The position numbers and the translations under genes were made by a program. A DNA stretch of 64,000 bases, taken from contig OW204000.1 of NCBI GenBank assembly GCA_934047225.1, positions 10,062,001-10,126,000 of the forward strand, in the 5' to 3' direction. This DNA comes from Ypsolopha sequella. Taxonomy: Eukaryota; Arthropoda; Insecta; Lepidoptera; Ypsolophidae. Within the stretch, counting starts at the first letter, position 1; every line of letters begins with the position of its first letter. Of this stretch, positions 57,501 to 64,000 are shown in pieces. The notes below the pieces were generated by a model. That model was not told the origin of the DNA. It did no database searches and worked only from the letters and a program-made list of their open reading frames with translations.

Positions 57501-60500
57501 GACACTCCCTTACACACGTCGCGTCGGTTGGCTAAATTTTCAGCTTTTAATTTGCTAAGCCGTGTCGTGAGCCATGCCGCCGCGAACACCCAGAAAACGA
57601 AGCTTCACTATAAGGTTTTCCGTGTTTAACGGAACCCTGATACTAGGTTAATCCAGTAACTCACAAGGTTCAGAGGATGCGGAAACATCTGCGCCGCAGA
57701 ACGTGGCTCATCATGAAGCAATGCCCGGAGATGCGCGATGTACGACGCGGCCAGTCGCAGGGTGTCCAGCTTGGAGAGCTTGGTGTCTGCCGGTACCCAA
57801 GGAAGTGTTGTCTTCAACCTATATTTTTAGAGTTGTGTATTGTTATACATCCAGAACAGTGGCGTATTTTAAGATTTTTTGCCCTGGGCCTTTGTTTGTC
57901 ACCCCATAAATTAAGGCGATACCAAAAAGAAATGGGATTTTTTCGAATCCATTTACTGCACTATAACGTCATCTACGTATTTCATTTTTGGGTAAATGTT
58001 TATTGAGTATTTGATTAAGATTCTCACTGGAGGAAAAAGCGATTGGATGAAATTTTCTCGTTTTTCTTTTTCTTTTGAAAGACCTCTATATTGTTTTATT
58101 TTTTCCTGTAATTCTAAAACCCTAACTAATTTCATTGTGAAATTGCATTTAAAATGTGGATATTATGTGTTTGTAAAGTCTCCTTGAAAATCTTTTTGAC
58201 AAAATAGCTTAGTACATTTTATATTAATAAAAAAACGACTTTTTGCTACTTTTCCACGAATCCGTCCCACTCGCACTGAGGGTTTTTTCGCATATGGAGT
58301 AACAGGGACGCTAAGACTTTTACATATCGCCTTAACGAGAAAACAGCAAAAATATTTTATTTATAAAATAAAATCCGGCAGTGTGTTGATGTGGGCTGTG
58401 AAAAAACTAGAAACACCTTACAAACAAATAAACACCATTTATTCAATATTTACATATTTTCAACAGAACAATTTTCTTTAATGACAGTACTAAAGTCAAT
58501 AAAGCAATAAAATTAAAAGACTTTGACGAATAAACCAGATACGTACCTATCGATTGATAATGAAAAGGGCCCAAAGCTGAGCGTGAGGTGCAGCTTGCGC
58601 CGCCCCTTGCAGCCTGCCGCCCTGGGCCATGGCTCTTTTGGCCCTAGGGTAAATACGCCACTGATCCAGAAGAAGAGGCGTTGAAGAAAATATGTCGGTA
58701 TTGTATAGGTTCAAACAAATCTCTTTAAGGGTGCTCAAACGAAAATCAGTGAAATCCTCGAAATATCATGGAAAACTGTTTCTCTTGGGCAGCCACTCCA
58801 TAAAAAGATTTTTCATTCAATGAGAAAATAGAGAATATTATTTTTTGCTATAGTGTCATAGAATTCCAAGCTAATGAAGATATAGTAAAAATTCTACTAT
58901 TTCTTCAATTGCTCAGAATAATAAAAATAATAATTTAATAAAATGTAAGTAGAGTGTTTCGTAATAACTCTTATTGAATGAAAGATACTTTTTATAGTGT
59001 GGCTGCCCAAGAGAAACAGTTTTCCATGATATTTCGGGGATTTCACTGTTTTTTGTTTGAGCACCCTTAAGACCCGTTTAGCCGCCGGATTGTGAAAAAC
59101 CCGCCTTTTTCTAATTAATCGAAACAGAACACTTATATTCAAAATTTACTCAATAGTTCCTCAACAAAAAGTAAACTTTACATTTACCTGGGCGTTTAGG
59201 AACGCAACCATAAATTTTAATTCCTCTGACATGAAGTCTTACTTTACGAGGTTCTATAATTACTAAATTTATTAGCGAATAGAATAAAATTAATGAAAAA
59301 AAATTCTCCACGTTTTGTTTATTTATAACACTTTTTGCATGCTGTATAAAGGCGACACTTATAACTAACAACAATATCTTCCAGGCAACCTTCGGAAGCA
59401 AACAGAAAGATAGTTGAAGACTTGACGAAATAACATAAGGAAATTTTGTGGATTCGTTTTTATGAGGTTTGCAATTACATATTTCTCAGACTAGTGTACA
59501 TATTGGTGTTCAGTTCACCCAATATGAGCAATAATTCCAAACCTCATTAGGACGAAAACTCGCAAAAATGCTACTGTACTATAGGTACTATCGAGGACAT
59601 ATCTGCAGACTACTCTTCGCCCGTATTGCAATGGTGATAAGAACGAAAAGTGGGTCTGCCACAATTTCTTCGATGGTACATGCACTTGTGAAAAAAAAAT
59701 CGTCACGTTATATGTATATCTCAGGGTGTCAAAAATGTTTCCGGTGTGGACTGTGACTAGAGCATGTCACGGAAAAATGAAATATTTCCATACAAATTCT
59801 ACAAAAGTTGCCTATTCCCGTGACATGCAAATACCTCTGACACCCCCTCGGAGGTATTATCAGTGGTGTATTTACCCTAGGGCCAAAAGGGCCATGGCCC
59901 GGGGCGGCAGGCTGCAACGGGCGCCACAAGCTGCGCCTCGCGCTCAGCTTTGGACGCCTTTCATTATCAATCGTTAGGTACCTAACTGGTTTATTCGTTC
60001 AAACTTAGACCATCTCTAAGCGTTCAAGGTACCTGTCTTTTAATTTACATTGCTTTTTGACTATATTCATTAAAAAAAAAAAATATCAGAAAATATGTAA
60101 ATATTGAATAATTGGTGTTTATTTGTTTATAAATTATTTTTAGTTTTTTCATTCTTTATCATCACAGCCCACATCAACACTGCTGGATTTTATTTTATAA
60201 TTGAAATATTTTTCCTTTTTTTTCGTTAACTTATGGGGCCACAAACCTTACAGGCCCAGGGCGGCAAATCTTAAAATACGTCACTGCGTATTATATGTCG
60301 TGGCGATATATTTCAGGACGTACCTACAAAATGCTTTGGAGAGGACCCGCATCCGCGCCCTCTCTCGTGCGTTTGCTGCGTTTCGATGTGGCGGCTCCTG
60401 AGCACTTCGACCTAAACATTGCAATTGCGATTTTATTAGACCATTTGTTCCAGGAAATGAAAGGAAGAAAGTTGTTAATATCGATGAGAACAAGGATGAA

Positions 60501-61688
60501 GACACTTGGCTAGAAAATTGGAGAGTGACAGCAGGCGAAGTGTTAAATCCGCTTAGATTAAATTATGTTAAGGTGTGTTAATTCGAAAATCATTTCGAGA
60601 TTTAGGTTTAATAAGACGTATTTTAGAACTTGTGATCTAAAAAACCTCAAGATGATGGATATTTTTACGAACAAGGTGCAACTTCCATTTGCCTTCGTGT
60701 GACGTCACTTGAGGAATGGCTGTTTAGAAATATGTTCTTTGCTATCAAGATAAATTTATAATAATTTGCTTCCGACTAATTTGACAGCTGGATGACAGAT
60801 GAGTAGACAAAAAGAGATAGACCACTTTTTTATAAGCAGTCACACATCACAATCAGTGTAATGTCTAAAATTCTGAAGTGACGTTTGTTTGTTTTTTTGC
60901 TAGCTGATTACATGAACTGCATTGATTCAAAAAAATGATATTATAATAACAAAGTTAGATAGATGCTCATACAAGGAATGCAGGTCATTCAAAAACAGAT
61001 TAGGTGTCAAAGGAATCTTCCGAAAATTAAAATGTTTGATAAATTGTGGTGTCATATTTTTATTACCCTTGTTAACCAGAAAGTTAATTTAGTTCACAAC
61101 TAGATACCAGGGTGCACTAGTCTAACGATAGATTGTTTGGAACTTTATAAGAATACTAGCCTTTCGCCCGCGGCTCCACTTGTGTTTATTGCAACTGCCC
61201 GTTTTCAGCTTGGCCGTTATCAACATATATTATAGCCTATGTATTGACCAAGGTCACTACGATGATAATATAGAAAACTGCATCCAGATCAGTGGTTCTC
61301 GAGTTAAAATGGAACATACATACGTACAGACACACAGACAGAAATTCAAAAATTCAATACATCACCAATAACCATTTTATATTTAAAATTTCGCGGAAAT
61401 ATTCAATATATTAATTATTAGTATAGATTTGCGGATTTATGTTTTTTATAGGACAACTTATGTAGGCTTGACAACCTTTCAAACTTCTGTTTTAAATTAT
61501 AAAAAAAGTGTTTTTCCTTAGTTTAAAGTTGCCTTGCTGATATATTTTGAATCAATATTTAGATTTAACGATAAAAATTTCCGCTTACCAGAACTCGACT
61601 GGGTGTCTTCAAAGAAGAAATCATCATCATCATCAGCATCGGACCTTCTTTCTGCTGGAGAAGATTTATTCACTCTTTTTCTGGGCAT
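51222..61688 (-). CDS. HLH54F: bHLH transcription factor, TCF21/musculin class
   Basis: Four minus-strand exons (61688-61589, 60411-60324, 57818-57665, 51539-51222) join in frame to 219 residues; all introns are GT-AG. In flies HLH54F specifies caudal visceral mesoderm and founders of longitudinal gut muscles; vertebrate relatives are TCF21 and musculin. It acts in the nucleus as a dimer on E-box DNA. Residues 1-34 have a basic start (MPRKRVNK) and an acidic run D19-D23. The bHLH spans about 43-97: basic region [13 protein letters not shown] with the E-box-contacting Glu50, helix 1 VLSKAF, loop with [14 protein letters not shown], helix 2 [14 protein letters not shown]. Residues 115-219 start AWPFAFQ and are Ser/Tyr/Asn-rich with no fold recognised. 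The basic region and helix 2 come from different exons whose phases agree, which makes the model strong. Confidence 0.93.
51925..52000 (+). repeat. Short AAGTGCGAGTC element
   Basis: GGCCAAGTGCAAGTCGGACT, GGTTCCGTACCACCACACAA and TACGGAACTCTAAAAA in about 75 bases. Confidence 0.65.
52020..52450 (-). repeat. Unoccupied copy of the Polinton host repeat
   Basis: The reverse complement aligns with 6190-6628 joined directly to 20214-20360. CCTACC (minus-strand GGTAGG) occurs once, at 52170-52175, exactly where the palindromic element sits in the other copy. Confidence 0.88.
52451..53699. other. HLH54F intron 3, nothing recognised
   Basis: No coding exon or clear repeat boundary seen. Confidence 0.35.
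53700..53776 (+). repeat. Short AAGTGCGAGTC element
   Basis: CCGGCCAAGTGCGAGTCGGA, then the GGTTCCGTACCACCACACAA block; same minimal form as 51925-52000. Confidence 0.65.
53920..54056. repeat. AGCCGATTCTGAAGGC-family MITE (diverged)
   Basis: AGCCGATCCTGAGGGTTTTA and AATTCAAGTTTTGACTGCA ends; relative of 27945-28108. Confidence 0.6.
54090..54250 (+). repeat. Repeat shared with 50560-50700
   Basis: TTTCACTGTTAAAAAGTTAC, ATCTCATGTAGAGCCAAG and CGGCCGTCGCACACAT. Confidence 0.6.
54660..55012. repeat. Inverted-repeat MITE in HLH54F intron 3
   Basis: GTGCCTATCATCAAAAACAT and TATCTTTAGTTGCCA are inverted at 54885-54930; the outer end GGTTGATTGGATTTCACCTT resembles 46225-46250. Confidence 0.65.
55250..55835 (+). 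repeat. Repeat shared with the ADAP1 3' region
   Basis: Same order of blocks as 38370-38835, interrupted by a GC-rich MITE at 55631-55796. The frames reported across it are not genes. Confidence 0.7.
55631..55796. repeat. GC-rich hairpin MITE
   Basis: ACCCGGTAACATTATCTCGA and TCGAGATAATGTGACCGGGT ends; interior rich in CG dinucleotides (GTCACGTCGCGTCGGCG). Inserted in the 55250-55835 repeat, which is continuous at 38810. Confidence 0.8.
56033..56450. repeat. AGCCGATTCTGAAGGC-family MITE with an insertion
   Basis: Left end AGCCGATTCTGAAAGGTTGA, right end AGAATCGGCTTTATT. About 250 bases in the middle (56127-56375) are absent from relatives and start with a TACAAAAATATTTATTT stretch typical of non-LTR 3' ends. 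Confidence 0.6.
56972..57204 (-). repeat. Retroelement-like repeat (copy 2)
   Basis: Matches 33185-33412 and 61152-61362; ends with GAAGCCACGGGCAAAAGCTA. Confidence 0.6.
57248..57512. repeat. MITE, AGGGCGTCCATAAATTACGT ends
   Basis: Inverted ends AGGGCGTCCATAAATTACGT and ACGTAATTTATGGACACTCC, with C-rich blocks near both ends. Confidence 0.75.
57665..57818 (-). CDS. HLH54F: HLH54F exon 3 (residues 63-114)
   Basis: Loop and helix 2 of the bHLH, then FPHPLNL. The acceptor AAAAATATAG has almost no pyrimidine tract; the donor is GTGAGT (57664-57659), phase 0. Confidence 0.95.
57857..58663. mobile_element. hAT-type element A in HLH54F intron 2
   Basis: Ends CAGTGGCGTATTT and AAATACGCCACTG, flanked by ATCCAGAA at 57849-57856 and 58664-58671, an exact 8-bp duplication. 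It lies 38 bases upstream (in the gene's sense) of the exon 3 acceptor and contains a TTAA-type MITE. Inverted relative to element B. Confidence 0.85.
57915..58340 (-). repeat. TTAA-type MITE nested in element A
   Basis: TTAA at 57911-57914 and 58341-58344; ends GGCGATACC and ACATATCGCC. Element B at 60226-60229 has the same surrounding bases with a single TTAA. Confidence 0.85.
58726..59070. repeat. MITE, AAGGGTGCTCAAAC ends
   Basis: TTAAGGGTGCTCAAAC and GTTTGAGCACCCTTAA, with ATCATGGAAAACTGTTTCTC inverted inside. Confidence 0.8.
59070..59170. repeat. Partial AGCGGTTT-family MITE
   Basis: CGCCGGATTGTGAAAAACCC and ATTAATCGAAACAGAACACT; only one end present. Confidence 0.6.
59722..59846. repeat. 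Hairpin element
   Basis: GTGTCA...GTCACGG on the left is inverted as CCGTGAC...TGACAC on the right. Confidence 0.55.
59861..60286. mobile_element. hAT-type element B in HLH54F intron 2
   Basis: Ends CAGTGGTGTATTT and AAATACGTCACTG; flanks GGTATTAT and CGTATTAT match at 7 of 8 bases. Opposite orientation to element A. Its edge lies 31 bases from the exon 2 donor site. Confidence 0.8.
60324..60411 (-). CDS. HLH54F: HLH54F exon 2 (residues 34-63)
   Basis: Basic region and helix 1 ([19 protein letters not shown]). Acceptor AATGTTTAG, donor GTACGT at 60323-60318. The phase-1 entry and phase-2 exit fit the neighbours. Confidence 0.94.
60568..60880 (+). repeat. Repeat shared with 28541-28860
   Basis: Same blocks in the same order; in HLH54F intron 1 it is antisense to the gene, whereas in ADAP1 it is sense. 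Confidence 0.65.
61152..61362 (+). repeat. Retroelement-like repeat (copy 3)
   Basis: Begins ACTAGCCTTTCGCCCGCGGC and ends near ACAGACACACAGACAG; inverted relative to copies 1 and 2. Confidence 0.6.
61589..61688 (-). CDS. HLH54F: HLH54F exon 1 (residues 1-34)
   Basis: ATG at 61688-61686, basic start and Asp run, Ser-rich end; donor GTAAGC at 61588-61583, phase 1. It is the only ATG-opened frame upstream that joins exon 2 in phase, but N-termini of this family vary, so it is less certain than the bHLH exons. Confidence 0.82.
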
Positions 61689-62211
61689 TCTAATTTATCA
61701 CTCCAAATATTGTCACTTAAAACCCCAGTTATCACATTTTAAAATGCTATTTTTTTTGAAAATTTAATATTTAGTAAGGGTGGTTTTGGTCCCTCCAGTC
61801 TTGCGGCGTGACGTTAGAAGTTTGATATGCGTGCGCGCATTAGGCGGGCGGCTGCGCCTGAGTTGGGCGGCGCCTAACAACGCCCCACCCGTTACTAAAC
61901 TTCAGGATTACTTCCCAGCAAATGAGCGGTGGAATGATTGTTTGTTTTTATTGATGTGGTTTATGAGGGTTTCTTATTTATAATCTTTAAGATTTGTGAC
62001 ATTCCGTTTCACGTGAAGATGAACTTTCATCTCGTATTATTGTAGGAAAGTTCAACTAATTTTTCAAAGTTAGTTTTTAAGCTAAATCAAAGTTACCAAA
62101 CTATACTAGTATTTGAACCAGATTCAGGGATTATAGGAAATAATTAGGAAATTAATTATTTGTTTTTCCAAAACTTTGGATATTAGAACTTTACAGCTAA
62201 ATTCATGATAC
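61689..62211 (-). other. 5' UTR and promoter region of HLH54F
   Basis: A GC-rich block at about 61805-61890 (GCGGGCGGCTGCGCCTGAG) stands out 120-200 bases upstream of the ATG. No TATA-initiator pair found. Confidence 0.4.
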
Positions 62212-62931
62212 GGCGGGTATAGCTCAGGCGGTGGAACGCTCGCCTCTCAATCTTGAAACCCAGGTTCGATCCCCGGTCGGGCATGCACTAATGAGTTTTT
62301 CTGAATTTATGTGCATAGTATTTGCTGAACCGTGAAATACAACATCGTGAGGACACCTGCATGCCCTAAAAAGCGTGTGTCTGTACCTAAAAAACGGCGA
62401 TAGGGCTCACCACCACCCATCACGTTGGGACGCAATAATCGTCAGTTAAGGCGATATGTAAAAGTTTTAGCGTCTCTGTTACTCAATATGCGAAAAAACC
62501 CTCAGTGCGAGAGGGACGGAAAAGTAGCAAAAAGTCGGTTTTTTATTAATATAAAATGTACTAAAGTTGCTATCAAATTTTCGTTTAACCAGATCCTAGA
62601 TATTGTTGAAACCCATCAAATAAAATATAATTGCAGTCCATACGTCATTCTGAATTGTGAAACCAGGAGAATTGGTTTCGAAAAAGACCTCATTTCAATA
62701 AATATTTCTATCGAGCCAAATTTCTCCAATCGCGTTTCTGTTTTAACAGATCCCTAGAACAAGCTTCCAAAAATAATATATTATTTTATCAAAATAATAC
62801 ATTATTTACTGAAGTAAAAGTGTCGATTTTTTTTCCGTAGCGCCTTAAACGCGGGTGTAAGGATTCAATGCAAGTCACGGTCGACACTCGGGATCACCTC
62901 TGATACTACCTCGGGGATTCATGTCGTGACG
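62212..62931 (+). repeat. tRNA-derived SINE split by a MITE
   Basis: The head has an A box (TAGCTCAGGCGGTGG) and a B box (GGTTCGATCCC) at tRNA spacing, but the acceptor ends do not pair, so it is not a tRNA gene. The body ends TCATGTCGTGACG. The interruption 62450-62844 is a TTAA-type MITE. Confidence 0.8.
62450..62844 (+). repeat. TTAA-type MITE nested in the SINE
   Basis: TTAA at 62446-62449 and 62845-62848; ends GGCGATATGTAAAAG and GTAGCGCC. The SINE at 39530-39545 continues across this point without it. Confidence 0.88.
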
Positions 62932-64000
62932 ATTTATAATTGTATACCCAAATCATCGTTAGCTGAGACCTATTATCTATATTTATAAGTTATGATTTGT
63001 TGTTTCGTTCGAAATCGTAAGAATCGAGCCCTGAAAATACATAAAAAAGGTGTCAAAGCAATTAGCACCGTCAAAGTAAGGAGAAGAGACAAAACGAGAA
63101 CATTGAGGCCCTCGGGTTCACACTTCCTGACACCTAATACTTTATTGGGTGGAACTTGGAGAACTCGGGTCGGGTGACGGGTGAAGTCGGATGCTGCCAT
63201 GTGTGCTGCAGTTCATTCTGGTTTGACTAAAACATGGGGTTTGATGGTTTAGTTACTTGAAGCTCAAGTAAAGTCTTGATTCCACTGATGACGGCCCCAT
63301 ACCGAGGGTCGAAATACAACGAATAGTATATTTTTTTATTATTTTAATGGTAATAAATAAAAAAAGAAACAAGGAACGTCTTAAGTGTAGACGAAGTCAC
63401 GGGCAGAAGCTAGTCAATAATAATACCAGCAGTCCGATCCCGCTCATGTTTGAGATCCTAATTGTAAAGGTGTTAAACACCGCGGCACCGACGAAGACGC
63501 ATTTTAGAGGAATTGCTGCAAATAGTACGCAGCTAGGGTTGCCAGAATAAAGTAGGGATAATCAATACAAAATTTTGATAAGTTGTAATCACATAATTTT
63601 AAACAAAGGATTTTCAAAGGATTTATTTTAGGATTTATATACATTTTTAGTGTTATATTTAATCTTATAATAAAAGCAGGGGGTTGTGTCAAAGATGGTA
63701 CAACCGTAAATTATTTAAGTGGATACTTCTTATGTTGCGTCTTCCCAATCACAATAATAATTAGAATCAATAGTGGCTATAGATATCAAAATAATATGTC
63801 AGTGATGGGATGGCAGTGTATTCATTTACGAGGTCATTTCAAAATTTTTAGTCTTCCAATCAAGTAAGCATCATAAATAATAATAACAAATAATATTAAC
63901 TTATTATTTTTAAAGTGCATTACAAACTTGAAATCAAACAGAAACAAATTTAAAAGCACAAATATTTTGAAAAATTTCCTCGGGCCAAGTATTGAACCTG
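62932..64000. other. Intergenic, right edge of the window
   Basis: No gene supported. GACGAAGTCACGGGCAGAAG at 63399 is a retroelement end like 57180-57200. 63913-64000 matches the inverted-repeat element at 2318-2496 and is cut by the window edge. Confidence 0.4.

Noticed and set aside
60281..60505. 74-codon minus-strand frame as a stand-alone gene
   Set aside because: It only contains HLH54F exon 2 plus intron on both sides; it has no ATG and a clear donor and acceptor inside.
62212..62284. tRNA gene
   Set aside because: A and B boxes are present but the ends do not pair as an acceptor stem, and the sequence continues into a SINE body seen elsewhere in the window.

Overview
This is a eukaryotic, intron-rich, AT-rich window packed with small transposons. 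Its style (TTAA and hAT MITEs, short AAGTGCGAGTCGGACTCG-type repeats, a tRNA-derived SINE, a Polinton relic) and its two host genes point to an insect, most likely a moth or butterfly. The species cannot be read from the sequence. Only two host protein-coding genes are supported.

Host genes. On the + strand, seven exons between 23740 and 38162 join in frame into a 384-residue ArfGAP with two PH domains (ADAP1/centaurin-alpha type), a PIP3-responsive Arf GTPase-activating protein. On the - strand, four exons between 61688 and 51222 join into a 219-residue bHLH transcription factor of the TCF21/musculin class, the insect HLH54F. The two genes run tail to tail. Their introns are filled with inverted-repeat elements, several lying within about 40 bases of a splice site.

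The most unusual object is at 6629-20207: a 13.6-kb, almost perfect palindrome bounded by a 6-bp target-site duplication (GGTAGG) and termini reading AG...CT, the signature of Polinton/Maverick elements. The left arm is 7.24 kb, the right arm 5.66 kb, and they are joined by a 677-bp unique centre. The whole difference in arm length comes from a 530-bp tandem repeat present five times on the left and twice on the right. Each arm carries one apparently intact small gene (TATA box, initiator, one intron, 170 residues) and two pieces of a broken protein-primed-type family B DNA polymerase. The centre carries a 167-residue reading frame that runs into the left arm and overlaps the end of a second, truncated frame. 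A second copy of the repeat it landed in, without the insertion, lies at 52020-52450 and shows a single GGTAGG, so the boundaries and the duplication can be verified inside this window.

Other regions. 1-6190 holds two complex terminal-inverted-repeat elements (814-3242 and 4887-6077) and small MITEs. 20214-23739 holds more repeats and, at 22426-22637, an antisense copy of ADAP1 exon 6 with its intron flanks. 39-51 kb is a gene-free block of nested MITEs, including a hAT element with an exact 8-bp duplication and a LINE 3' end. 62-64 kb holds a SINE split by a TTAA-type MITE.
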